In this document: piece after piece, positions 1 through 7,803 of the stretch
Position numbering within the stretch: position 1 is the stretch's first letter
Layout: the number at the start of each line of letters is the position of its first letter
Source: Bradyrhizobium guangdongense
Lineage (GTDB): Bacteria > Pseudomonadota > Alphaproteobacteria > Rhizobiales > Xanthobacteraceae
NCBI RefSeq assembly: GCF_004114975.1
Contig: NZ_CP030051.1
Location: 186,001 to 250,000, forward strand
Length of the DNA: 64,000 nt
Direction of reading: 5' to 3'
The notes under the pieces: model-generated
The model's input: the letters and a program-made list of their open reading frames with translations, nothing else
Databases searched by the model: none
Told to the model about the DNA's origin: nothing
Translations under genes and position numbers: made by a program

Positions 1-246
1 GCGCGACAAGCAGATGCGCCCGAGACGCGCGGCGAGTTCGTGTTGGTGATCGGGCCGCCCGCCGCGGATGCCGACGTGCTGACATCCAATGCGCTGGACG
101 ATCTCCTGCGCGAACAGCTTGCCGCGCACAGCGTCAAGGATGCCGTGGCGCATGCGGTTGCTCTCTCGGGGCGACCGCGCCGCGAGGTCTATGCCCGCGC
201 GCTCGAGCTCGCCAAGGACCTGCGGGGCGGCGATGGCGAAGAGTGA
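1..246 (+). CDS. rsmI: 16S rRNA (cytidine-1402-2'-O)-methyltransferase, C-terminal part
   Basis: The reading frame is open from base 1 and ends at TGA 244-246, so only about the last 81 residues are present and the start lies outside the window. The visible part has an ETRGEFV stretch followed by a tail with SVKDAV and [12 protein letters not shown], which is the usual C-terminal helical end of RsmI. The family 2'-O-methylates C1402 of 16S rRNA in the decoding centre. The next gene overlaps its end by 14 bases, so the two are probably translationally coupled, as rsmI-yraN is in many proteobacteria. The catalytic SAM-binding half cannot be seen here. Confidence 0.85.
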   Translation, partial: ARQADAPETRGEFVLVIGPPAADADVLTSNALDDLLREQLAAHSVKDAVAHAVALSGRPRREVYARALELAKDLRGGDGEE

Positions 247-634
247 GGTCCCGGCGGAACCGAAAATGGCCTCGCCCGCGCGTGTCGCCGCGTTCCGGAC
301 CGGCATTTCCGCCGAGAGCCGAGCCGCCGCCTACCTCATGGCGAAGGGCTACCGCATTCTCGCCAAACGCTACCGCACGCCGCATGGCGAGATCGATCTG
401 GTGGCGCGGCGCCGCAACCTGATCGCCTTCGTCGAGGTCAAGGCGCGCGCCAGCCTCGACGAGGCCGCCTATGCCGTGACACCGCGCCAGCAGCAGCGCA
501 TCATCGACGCCGCGCAGGGCTGGCTTGCCGCGCATCCCGAGCATGCGGAATTCGAATTGCGATTCGACGCCATGCTGATTGCGCCACGCTCGCTTCCACG
601 CCATGTGTTGGCGGCATTCGACGCCTCGACCTGA
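233..634 (+). CDS. YraN / UPF0102 family nuclease-fold protein
   Basis: 133 residues from ATG 233, which overlaps the end of rsmI; ATG 266 is a second possible start. The middle carries GEIDLVARR followed by FVEVKAR, the D...E-x-K pattern of the restriction-endonuclease-like fold typical of UPF0102/YraN. No biochemical role is firmly established for the family; a DNA or RNA processing role is only implied by the fold. It sits between rsmI and gshB on the same strand with 10 bases to gshB, so the three are likely one transcript. The length is normal for the family. Confidence 0.85.
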   Translation: MAKSEVPAEPKMASPARVAAFRTGISAESRAAAYLMAKGYRILAKRYRTPHGEIDLVARRRNLIAFVEVKARASLDEAAYAVTPRQQQRIIDAAQGWLAAHPEHAEFELRFDAMLIAPRSLPRHVLAAFDAST

Positions 635-644
635 AAGGCAGACC

Positions 645-1589
645 ATGAAACTGAACGTTGCCGTCCAGATGGACCCCATCGCCCGCATCAACATCAAGGG
701 CGATTCGACCTTTGCGTTGCTCCTGGAGGCGCAGAAGCGCGGCCACGGCCTGTCTTATTACACGCCCGACAAGCTCTCGATGGTCGGCGAGGAGATCGTT
801 GCGCCCGTGCAGCTGCTCACCGTGCGCGACGACGCCGGCGATCATTTCACCCTGGGCGAGCCCAAGCGCGAGGCGCTGAACGGCTTCGACGTGGTGCTGC
901 TTCGCCAGGATCCGCCGTTCGACCTCGCCTACATCACCTCGACGCACCTGCTCGAACGCATCCATCCGAAGACGCTCGTGGTCAACGATCCGGCCTCGGT
1001 GCGCAATGCGCCGGAAAAGCTGTTCGTGATGAACTTTCCGCAGCTGATGCCGCCGACGCTGATCTCGCGCGACATGGATGAGATCAACGCGTTCCGCGAC
1101 AAATACGGCGCCGTGGTGATGAAGCCGCTGCACGGTCATGGCGGCGCCGCGGTGTTCCGCGTGATGCCGCAGGACATGAATTTCGGCTCGCTGTTCGACA
1201 TGTTCTCGGTCACCTTCAAGGAAGCCTGGGTGATCCAGCAATTCATCCCCGAGGTGAAGCACGGCGACAAGCGCATCATCCTGGTGAACGGCGAGTTCGC
1301 CGGCGCCGTGAATCGCGTGCCTGCCGCCGACGACCTCCGCTCCAACATGGTGCGCGGCGGCGCCGCGCAGGAGACCGAGCTGACACCACGCGAGCGCGAG
1401 ATCTGCGCCACCGTTGGTCCTGCGCTGCGCGAGCGCGGCCTCTTGTTCGTCGGCATCGACGTCATCAACGGCAATCTCACCGAGATCAACGTGACCTCGC
1501 CCACCGGCATCCGCGCCATCGCACGGCTCGGCGGCCCCGACGTGGCCGCGAAGATCTGGGACGTCATCGAGCAGAAGCGAAAGAAGTAG
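645..1589 (+). CDS. gshB: glutathione synthetase
   Basis: 314 residues starting at ATG 645; upstream in-frame ATG codons lie inside yraN and are not used. The N-terminus [12 protein letters not shown] and the ATP-grasp pattern ([13 protein letters not shown] around residue 160, then VQQF-like and [16 protein letters not shown] near the end) are those of prokaryotic GshB. It ligates glycine to gamma-glutamylcysteine with ATP in the cytoplasm, the second step of glutathione synthesis. Length matches the family (about 315). It is the last gene of the rsmI-yraN-gshB group. The following 317 bases have no gene. Confidence 0.95.
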   Translation: MKLNVAVQMDPIARINIKGDSTFALLLEAQKRGHGLSYYTPDKLSMVGEEIVAPVQLLTVRDDAGDHFTLGEPKREALNGFDVVLLRQDPPFDLAYITSTHLLERIHPKTLVVNDPASVRNAPEKLFVMNFPQLMPPTLISRDMDEINAFRDKYGAVVMKPLHGHGGAAVFRVMPQDMNFGSLFDMFSVTFKEAWVIQQFIPEVKHGDKRIILVNGEFAGAVNRVPAADDLRSNMVRGGAAQETELTPREREICATVGPALRERGLLFVGIDVINGNLTEINVTSPTGIRAIARLGGPDVAAKIWDVIEQKRKK

Positions 1590-1906
1590 GTACCCGCGTA
1601 ACTCGGACGGAGCGCATTTCGCCAAGGGATCGATTCCCGGATTTCGCTGCGCTCCATCCGGGCTACGGGCATCGATACAAGTGCCCCCGGCCTTTCACTA
1701 ACCACACGTTCACCATAGCGCCCTGCGTGAAACTACGGGGCCACTGGCCGAGCGAATAACGCGCCGTTCACCATCTGCCTAAAACGCGGGCCGTCACGCG
1801 ACATCACACTCGGTCTCGCAACATCCCTTATACTTTTACTCCCTACTCATCGATGCGGGGGAACCCGCCACGTGCGGTCCGAGTGCCCCGCGTATGAGTA
1901 GAGCGT
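1590..1906. other. intergenic region gshB-cpaB with repeat fragment and leader hairpin
   Basis: 317 bases without a credible gene. Around 1640-1670 there is a fragment of a palindromic repeat (a stretch reading GCTGCGCTCCATCCGGGCTAC) similar in style to other dispersed repeats in this window. The second half should hold the promoter of the cpa genes; no clear -35/-10 pair stood out. A long inverted repeat just before cpaB is listed separately. Confidence 0.6.
1843..1901 (+). promoter_or_regulatory. inverted repeat in the cpaB leader
   Basis: The arm at 1843-1860 (CTACTCATCGATGCGGGG) pairs with 1886-1901 (CCCCGCGTATGAGTAG, whose complement is CTACTCATACGCGGGG), nearly perfect with a small internal bulge. 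The second arm ends five bases before the cpaB ATG at 1907, so the hairpin would cover the weak ribosome-binding region. It could be a translational control element or a DNA-binding palindrome; which one is unknown. Confidence 0.5.
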
Positions 1907-2722
1907 ATGAACACCGCACGCATTGTCGTTCTCGTCATCGCACTGGGCGCCGGCGGCGTCGCTGCGTATCTGGCGAGCAGCTACGACAAACAGCTCGCGC
2001 CCGTTGCTCCGGTGGCCGAGAAGCTGCCGACGGTCGAGGTGCTCGTCGCCAAATCCGACATCCAGCTCGGCCAGGCCGTGAAGGCGGAGGATCTGCAATG
2101 GCAGACCTGGCCGCAAGCGACCGCCAGCAGCGCCTTCATCCGCCGCGACTCCAGGCCCGACGCGCAGACCCAGATCGCCGGCTCGATCGCGCGCGTGCCC
2201 TTGATGCAGGGCGAGCCGATCCGCGACCAGAAGCTGGTGAAGGCCGACGGGTCCGGCTTCATGGCCGCGATCCTGCCGTCAGGCATGCGGGCCGTATCCA
2301 CCGAGATTTCAGCCGAGACCGGAGCCGGCGGCTTCATCCTGCCGAATGACCGCGTCGACATCGTGCTGACACGGCGCCTGAAGAATCCCGATACCAACGG
2401 CCCGACCGCCGGCAACGACCTGGTCGTCTCGGAGGTCGTCCTGACCAACGTCCGGGTGCTCGCGATCGACCAGGCGCCGAAGGAAAAGGATGGCCAGAAC
2501 GCCGTGATCGGCAAGACCGTCACGCTCGAGCTCCGGCCCGACCAGGTCGCGACGCTCTCGGCCTCGCGTCAGGGCGGCACGCTGACGCTCGCGCTTCGCA
2601 GCATCGCCGACGCCAACGCAGCCGACAATTCGGCCGAGGACCTCGCGCTCAAGCAGCATCAGACCGGCGTGAACGTGATCCGCTACGGCGTATCGGCAAG
2701 ACAACTGACGTCACAGAAGTGA
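1907..2722 (+). CDS. cpaB: Flp pilus assembly protein CpaB (RcpC)
   Basis: 271 residues. Residues about 5-25 form one hydrophobic N-terminal segment, then a periplasmic part begins with VEVLVAKSDIQLGQAVKAED, cut here: the SAF-type fold found in CpaB/RcpC and flagellar FlgA. Family members are needed for assembly of type IVb (Flp/Tad) pili and are thought to contact the secretin in the periplasm. First gene of cpaB-cpaC-cpaD-cpaE, with 10 bases to cpaC. No prepilin or cpaA precedes it in this window, so those are elsewhere. Its leader has an unusual hairpin. Confidence 0.9.
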   Translation: MNTARIVVLVIALGAGGVAAYLASSYDKQLAPVAPVAEKLPTVEVLVAKSDIQLGQAVKAEDLQWQTWPQATASSAFIRRDSRPDAQTQIAGSIARVPLMQGEPIRDQKLVKADGSGFMAAILPSGMRAVSTEISAETGAGGFILPNDRVDIVLTRRLKNPDTNGPTAGNDLVVSEVVLTNVRVLAIDQAPKEKDGQNAVIGKTVTLELRPDQVATLSASRQGGTLTLALRSIADANAADNSAEDLALKQHQTGVNVIRYGVSARQLTSQK

Positions 2723-2732
2723 TGGGGACAGC

Positions 2733-4253
2733 ATGAAGGACGGGGGATATCGGACGGGCCTGCGCATTCGGGGGAAGCGCGCCGGCTCGTTCTGGGCGGG
2801 GGTGATGCTGATGCTGGGGCTGATCGCAGCCCCCGATCTCGTTCGCGCCGCGGATGCGCCGGTCGGAGACCAGGCGCCGATGCAGGCGCCGGATCTCGGC
2901 GTGTCGACGGTCGCGACCATCGCACCCGCCAGGACACGCTTCCTGTCGCTCGGCGTCGGCAAGTCGGTCGTCATCGACCTGCCGCGCGAGGTCAAGGATG
3001 TGCTGGTGGCCGATCCCAAGATCGCGAACGCGGTGATCCGTTCGTCGCAGCGCGCCTATATCATCGGCGCCCAGGTCGGCCAGACCAACGTGGTGTTCTT
3101 CACCGCCGACGGCCAGCAGGTCGCCGCCTACGACATCGCCGTGAAGCGCGATCTCAACGGCATGCGCGCGGCGCTGCGGCAGTCGATGCCCGGCGTGCAG
3201 ATCGAGGGCGTGGGCGACAGTGTCATGCTGACCGGATCGGTGTCGAGCCCGGTCGAGGCCCAGCAGGCGGGCGACGTCGCCGCAAAGCTGGTCGGCGGCG
3301 CGGACAAGGTCGTCAACAACATCGTCGTGCGCGGCCGCGACCAAGTGATGCTCAAGGTCGTCGTCGGTGAAGTCCGTCGCGACATCGTCAAGCAGCTCGG
3401 CGTCGATCTCAGTGCCAGCCTCAACGCCGGCACCGCGGTCGTGAATTTCAACAACTCCAATCCGTTCTCGGTCTCGGGCGGCCCGATCGTCAGCAACAAC
3501 GGCCTCGGCGTCACCGGCCTCGCCAAGGGCGTCGCCACCGTCAACGCCACGATGCGCGCGATGGAAAGCGCGGGCGTGATGCGGACGCTGGCCGAGCCGA
3601 GCCTGACGGCGATCTCGGGTGAATCCGCGACGTTCGTCGCCGGCGGCGAATTCCCGATTCCCGGCGGCTACGCCTGCGATCCGGTCACGCACGTTTGTAC
3701 CACCCAGGTCACCTACAAGAAGTTCGGCATTTCCCTGAACTTCACCCCGGTCGTGCTTAGCGAGGGCCGCATCAGCCTGCGCGTGATGACCGAGGTCTCG
3801 GAGCTGTCGAATACGAATTCGATCACCTTGACGCAGGCGGTGTCCGCGAACTCGAACAACTCGATCACGATCCCCTCGCTCCAGACCCGCCGCGCCGAGA
3901 CCACGCTGGAAATCCCGTCGGGCGGCTCGATGGCGATGGCCGGCCTGATCCAGCAGCAGACCAAGCAGGCGATCAACGGCCTGCCCGGCCTCGACCAGGT
4001 GCCGATCCTCGGTGCGCTGTTCCGCAGCCAGGACTTCGTCAACAACGAGACCGAGCTGATGGTGATCGTGACGCCCTACGTAGTGCGCGCGGTCGCCCAG
4101 AAGGAATTGTCGCGGCCCGACGACGGCTTCGCGCCGTCCTCGGATGCGCAATCGGCGCTGCTCGGCCGCATGAACCGCCTCTATGGCATCGCAGCGCGCC
4201 GCATTGATCCGATCGACGGCGCCAGCGGGGATTTCGGCTTCATCATCGACTGA
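2733..4253 (+). CDS. cpaC: Flp pilus outer-membrane secretin CpaC (RcpA)
   Basis: 506 residues, with a signal peptide ending near VRAADA (about residue 40). It then has the pilus/BON-type N-domain (LGVGKSVVIDLPREVKDV, IVGG-like repeats near residue 190) and a C-terminal secretin domain with VPILGALFRS and ETELMVIVTPYVV. It should form the outer-membrane channel of the Tad/Flp secretion system. Secretins of this group are usually 450-520 residues, so it looks complete. Start at ATG 2733 with a GGGGA stretch upstream. Followed by cpaD after about 48 bases. Confidence 0.93.
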   Translation: MKDGGYRTGLRIRGKRAGSFWAGVMLMLGLIAAPDLVRAADAPVGDQAPMQAPDLGVSTVATIAPARTRFLSLGVGKSVVIDLPREVKDVLVADPKIANAVIRSSQRAYIIGAQVGQTNVVFFTADGQQVAAYDIAVKRDLNGMRAALRQSMPGVQIEGVGDSVMLTGSVSSPVEAQQAGDVAAKLVGGADKVVNNIVVRGRDQVMLKVVVGEVRRDIVKQLGVDLSASLNAGTAVVNFNNSNPFSVSGGPIVSNNGLGVTGLAKGVATVNATMRAMESAGVMRTLAEPSLTAISGESATFVAGGEFPIPGGYACDPVTHVCTTQVTYKKFGISLNFTPVVLSEGRISLRVMTEVSELSNTNSITLTQAVSANSNNSITIPSLQTRRAETTLEIPSGGSMAMAGLIQQQTKQAINGLPGLDQVPILGALFRSQDFVNNETELMVIVTPYVVRAVAQKELSRPDDGFAPSSDAQSALLGRMNRLYGIAARRIDPIDGASGDFGFIID

Positions 4254-4301
4254 CACGAACGTTTGGGGACCGGGCAGGACACGGGAAGAGGGGACCAGGC
4301 G

Positions 4302-5039
4302 ATGACGAAGACATCCGCCGATCGACGCCGCAATTTGCGCATCGCGCTCGCGCTGACGGGGCTCTCCGTCATGCTGGGAGCCTGCAACACCACCGGTGAC
4401 GTCGTCACCACCCAGACGGTGCCGACCGACTACCGCATGCGCCACCCGATCGCGGTGCAGGAAGGCAAGCGTTCGATCGTGATCTTCGTCGGCAAGGCGC
4501 GCGGCGGGCTCTCGGACGCACAGCACGCCGACGTGATGGGCATTGCCCGGGACTGGGTGCGGGAAGGCACCGGCTCCGTCGTCGTCGACGTGCCCATCGA
4601 CACCGCGAATGCGCGCGCCGCGGCAGCGACCTATCACGAGATCCGCGCCGTGCTCGGCGGCGGCGGCGTGCCGTCGCGCGCCATCGTCCAGCATCCCTAT
4701 CGCCCGGAAGATCCCGGCCTGCTGCCGACCATCCGCCTCAGCTATTCCAAGATCACCGCGGTCGCCGGCCCCTGCGGGCTGTGGCCCGAAGACGTGGGGC
4801 CGTCGATCCTCGACCCTGGCTACAACGAGAACCGGCCCTACTTCAATCTCGGCTGTGCCAGCCAGCGCAACCTTGCGGCCATGATCGACAACCCCGCCGA
4901 TCTCGAGCAGCCGCGCGCCGAGACGCCGGCCTATACCGCACGGCGCGACATTGCCTTCGACCGCTACCGCAAGGGCATGACGACCACGACCACTTATTCC
5001 GAGGCTGACAAGGCCAAACTCAGCGAAATAGGCAGATGA
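4302..5039 (+). CDS. cpaD: Flp pilus assembly lipoprotein CpaD
   Basis: 245 residues from ATG 4302, chosen because a GAAGAGGGGA ribosome site precedes it and because it gives a normal lipoprotein signal ending in the lipobox LGAC; an in-frame TTG at 4263 is less likely. After the signal come RMRHPIAV and a central domain as in CpaD, which is thought to help the secretin reach the outer membrane. Its stop overlaps the start of cpaE (ATGA), so translation is likely coupled. The order cpaB-C-D-E matches Tad loci of Rhizobiales. Confidence 0.88.
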   Translation: MTKTSADRRRNLRIALALTGLSVMLGACNTTGDVVTTQTVPTDYRMRHPIAVQEGKRSIVIFVGKARGGLSDAQHADVMGIARDWVREGTGSVVVDVPIDTANARAAAATYHEIRAVLGGGGVPSRAIVQHPYRPEDPGLLPTIRLSYSKITAVAGPCGLWPEDVGPSILDPGYNENRPYFNLGCASQRNLAAMIDNPADLEQPRAETPAYTARRDIAFDRYRKGMTTTTTYSEADKAKLSEIGR

Positions 5040-6325
5040 CTGAGATCCACGACGACGAAGCGGACGATCCGCAGCACCCCGAGGAACACATTGCGCCGGT
5101 TCCCCGCATCTCGGTGCAGGCCTTTTGCGAGACCGAGCAAACGCTCAAAGCGGTGACTGCGGCCGGCGAGGATCGCCGTCTCGCCAAGGCACATCTCACC
5201 GCGAAGAGCGGCGGCCTCGCCGCTGCAATCGAAGTCTATGAAACGATGCCGACGCCGAACGTCATCGTGATCGAATCCGACGGCACCCGGGATATTCTCG
5301 AAGGCCTCGACGATCTCGCCGGCGTCTGCGATCCCGGCACGCGCGTGGTGGTGATCGGCAATCCGAACGACACGGCGCCCTATCGCGAGCTGGTGCGCCG
5401 CGGCGTCAACGACTACGTGGTCGGGCCGGTCGAAACCATCGACGTGGTACGCTCGATCTGCAGCCTGTTCTCGGCGTCGGAAGCCATCATCACCGGCCGC
5501 ATCATCGCGGTGGTCGGCGCCAAGGGCGGCGTCGGCGCGTCCACCGTCGCGCACAACGTCGCCTGGACCATTGCGCGCGACCTCGCGCTCGATTCCGTCG
5601 TGATCGATCTCGACCTCGCCTTCGGCACCGCCGGTCTCGACTACAACCAGGATCCGGCGCAGGGTATCGCCAATGCGGTGCTGTCGCCGGATCGGCCGGA
5701 CACGGCCCTGATGGAGCGCCTGCTCGCCAAATGCAGCGAGCATCTCAGCCTGCTGGCCGCGCCCGCCACGCTCGATCGCGTCTATGATTTCGGTGCGGAA
5801 GCATTCGATGCGATCTTCGATACGCTGCGCATGACCACGCCCTGCATCGTGCTCGACGTGCCGCATCAATGGTCGGCCTGGACCAAGCGCGCGCTGGTCA
5901 ATGCCGACGACATCGTCATCGTGGCCGAGCCGGACCTCGCCAATCTGCGCAACACCAAGAACATGCTGTCAGTGCTCAAGACGGCACGGCCGAACGACCG
6001 GCCGCCGCTCTACTGCATCAACCAGATCGGCATGCCCAAGCGGGCCGAGATCGACGTCAAGTCCTTCGCCAAGACGATGGAAGTCCAGCCGCTTGCAGTG
6101 ATTCCGTTCGATTCGAAGCTGTTCTCGACCGCAGCCAATAACGGCCAGATGATCGCGGAGGTCTCCAAGAGCCATCGCACCACCGAGCTGTTCCAGACCA
6201 TGGCCAATCGCCTCGCCGGCCGCGGCGAGGTGCGCAAGCCGAAGCGCTCGCTGCTGGGGCCGCTGCTTAAGAAGCTGAAGGCAAGAACCGGACGCGGATC
6301 GGCGCCGCATCGCAAGGCGTCATAG
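5036..6325 (+). CDS. cpaE: Flp pilus localisation ATPase CpaE
   Basis: 429 residues. The first 150 form an atypical receiver-like domain (VIVIESDG, VVVIGNPND, GVNDYVVGPV) without the full acidic pocket. From about residue 155 there is a ParA/MinD-type ATPase with the deviant Walker A GAKGGVGAST, then VVIDLDLAFGTAGLD. CpaE proteins place the Tad pilus apparatus at the cell pole. The start overlaps cpaD. The usual next genes, cpaF (motor ATPase) and tadB/tadC, are not present; a TPR gene on the opposite strand follows after 21 bases. Confidence 0.92.
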   Translation: MTEIHDDEADDPQHPEEHIAPVPRISVQAFCETEQTLKAVTAAGEDRRLAKAHLTAKSGGLAAAIEVYETMPTPNVIVIESDGTRDILEGLDDLAGVCDPGTRVVVIGNPNDTAPYRELVRRGVNDYVVGPVETIDVVRSICSLFSASEAIITGRIIAVVGAKGGVGASTVAHNVAWTIARDLALDSVVIDLDLAFGTAGLDYNQDPAQGIANAVLSPDRPDTALMERLLAKCSEHLSLLAAPATLDRVYDFGAEAFDAIFDTLRMTTPCIVLDVPHQWSAWTKRALVNADDIVIVAEPDLANLRNTKNMLSVLKTARPNDRPPLYCINQIGMPKRAEIDVKSFAKTMEVQPLAVIPFDSKLFSTAANNGQMIAEVSKSHRTTELFQTMANRLAGRGEVRKPKRSLLGPLLKKLKARTGRGSAPHRKAS

Positions 6326-6346
6326 ACGCACTTAAAAAAGAGCGGA

Positions 6347-7123
6347 TTACTTGTCCGCCCGCTGCTGCTGCTTCTTGGCCAGCAGCTGGCGCAGCGCCGT
6401 GATCTTGGCTGCGGCCTGGTCCGGCGGCAGATCGGCCTTCACGAGGATTTCGGCCTCGCTCTCGCGGCCCTCCAATCCCAGCACCAGCGCGAGATTGGCG
6501 CGGATCCGCGCATTGTTCTGATTGCGCTGATAGGCGCGGCCGAGCACCTGTTCGGCCTTCGGCAGATTGTTTTGCAGCACATAGGACAGGCCCAGATTCG
6601 ACAGCACGCTGGGCTCGTCCGGCACGATCTTCAGCGCGGCCGCATAATATTGCTGCGCTTCCTCGTTGCGACCGAGCTGATCGAGCACCGCACCCTGTGC
6701 CGACAGAATGCGCCAGTCGGGATCTTCGGGCGTATGGGCCCGGCTCAGCACGTCGAAAGCCTGCTGGAAATTGCCGTTGTCGGCGAGCGCGCGGCCGTAG
6801 CCGGCGAGCAGCGCCTTGTTGCTGGGATGGCCGAGCACGGCCTGCTCCATCACCGCGACGGCCTGGGCGCGCTGGCCGCTCTCGCGCAGCGCCTTGCCGT
6901 AATCGAGAGCGATTTTGGGATCGTTTGGCTTGGCGCGGTAGCGCTCGCGCAAGCCGTCGATTTCGCGCCCGCCGTCGGCCGTCGCCGCCGGTTCCGACTT
7001 GCCGCCGAGCGCGCCGGTGACGTCCTCCAGGCTCGTGGTCTGGCAGCCACCGAGGGCAAGCACCGCGAGCGCGGGGAGCAGGAATCTCGCCGGGGAAGAG
7101 GCAAGGAACGAACGCTTGGACAT
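6347..7123 (-). CDS. TPR lipoprotein, TadD-like
   Basis: 258 residues with a lipoprotein signal ending in LGGC at about residue 27, then a series of TPR helices (PNDPKIALDYGKALRESG, NKALLAGYGRALADNG, EPSVLSNLGLSYVLQN). Lipoproteins of this kind (TadD) accompany Flp/Tad pilus systems and act in assembly at the outer membrane. Its place directly after cpaE, though on the other strand, supports that. The C-terminus is rich in Gln/Lys. It converges with cpaE across 21 bases. The TadD role is inference; a general TPR lipoprotein is the alternative. Confidence 0.78.
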   Translation of the reverse strand: MSKRSFLASSPARFLLPALAVLALGGCQTTSLEDVTGALGGKSEPAATADGGREIDGLRERYRAKPNDPKIALDYGKALRESGQRAQAVAVMEQAVLGHPSNKALLAGYGRALADNGNFQQAFDVLSRAHTPEDPDWRILSAQGAVLDQLGRNEEAQQYYAAALKIVPDEPSVLSNLGLSYVLQNNLPKAEQVLGRAYQRNQNNARIRANLALVLGLEGRESEAEILVKADLPPDQAAAKITALRQLLAKKQQQRADK

Positions 7124-7205
7124 ACTCTGATCACCGCCGGCGGACTGATCAGAGATGCTTTGCCGATTAACGCTAAAGTCCCGTTAAGAAACCGGCCGGT
7201 TCGGC

Positions 7206-7484
7206 TCAGTCGGTGAATTCCGCACCGAATTCGCAACCGATGCGCCAGCGCAGGCGGCACTGACGCGAATAGTCCGGCGCGAAGATGATGGTGAATTGCG
7301 GCGGCACCTCCAGGAATTCCGCCACGACCTTGACGCCCCCGTCCGAGATATCCGTGATGGTGCAGTCTCGCGGCAGCGAGCCCGCGCCGAAATGAATCTT
7401 GGCCAGCCGGCTGCACACCCGTCGTTCGCTTCTGCGGCGATTTGCAAGCATTTTGACTTCTTCACCCGTTAGATCACGGCCCAT
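7206..7484 (-). CDS. PilZ domain protein (c-di-GMP receptor type)
   Basis: 92 residues, a stand-alone PilZ domain. It has the RRRSERR segment (RxxxR) near residue 17 and DISDGG (D/NxSxxG) near residue 45, the two c-di-GMP contact motifs, so binding is expected. MLAN at 7454 is an alternative internal start that would still keep the RxxxR motif. It lies between the TPR gene and the 5' end of comM, which diverges from it. Two GGDEF proteins are encoded in the same window at 49-52 kb. What this PilZ protein controls cannot be told from sequence; pilus function is a guess from location. Confidence 0.85.
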   Translation of the reverse strand: MGRDLTGEEVKMLANRRRSERRVCSRLAKIHFGAGSLPRDCTITDISDGGVKVVAEFLEVPPQFTIIFAPDYSRQCRLRWRIGCEFGAEFTD

Positions 7485-7668
7485 CCCGCAGCCTTAGGAG
7501 TAGCGGACATTCGTTGGAATGTGCTGAGCGTTGCCGCTCGCATTCGAGGCGTAATGTCCGGAGCGCGTTTACGATCGCTTAGGGCTCGCGGCGGCTGCGA
7601 TTTCGTTCCCGTATTGTTCTTGCCAGACCCGCCGCTTCCTGCTACCCTTGATTGTGCAAGAGGGCAGC

Positions 7669-7782
7669 ATGGTTCAGCGGGTTTCGACAGTCGCCTTTGA
7701 GGGGATCGAGGCCCGTGCGGTCGATGTGCAGGTGCAGGTCGCGCCCGGCCTGCCGGCCTTCGCAAATGCCAGTTGTCAATGA
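7669..7782 (+). pseudogene. comM: comM, 5' fragment (interrupted)
   Basis: From ATG 7669 the frame encodes 32 residues that match the start of ComM/YifB (MVQRVSTVAFEGIEARAVDV, ending ...GLPAFA at 7764). Foreign sequence then adds five codons and a TGA at 7780-7782. The rest of comM resumes at 13061 with IVGLPDKAVSEARERVR, which in intact homologues follows directly after PAFA. So this is one gene split by an insertion of about 5.3 kb, with little or no coding sequence lost at the junction. ComM is a hexameric helicase that speeds branch migration during natural transformation. Confidence 0.9.
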
Positions 7783-7787
7783 CAACT
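7771..7787. repeat. short palindrome at the left comM junction
   Basis: AGTTGTCAATGACAACT: 7-base arms around AAT, six bases inside the insertion. It could be a recombinase-binding site or part of an end structure. No matching palindrome is seen at the right junction, although AATGCCA (7765-7771) recurs inverted as TGGCATT (13043-13049). Confidence 0.5.
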
Positions 7788-7803
7788 CAATTCAGTCTGC
7801 CCC

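Noticed and set aside
2649..4694. Minus-strand open frame of 681 codons across cpaB-cpaC-cpaD
   Set aside because: It mirrors three well-supported plus-strand genes; its product is full of Arg, His, Asp and Gly repeats typical of antisense frames in GC-rich DNA.
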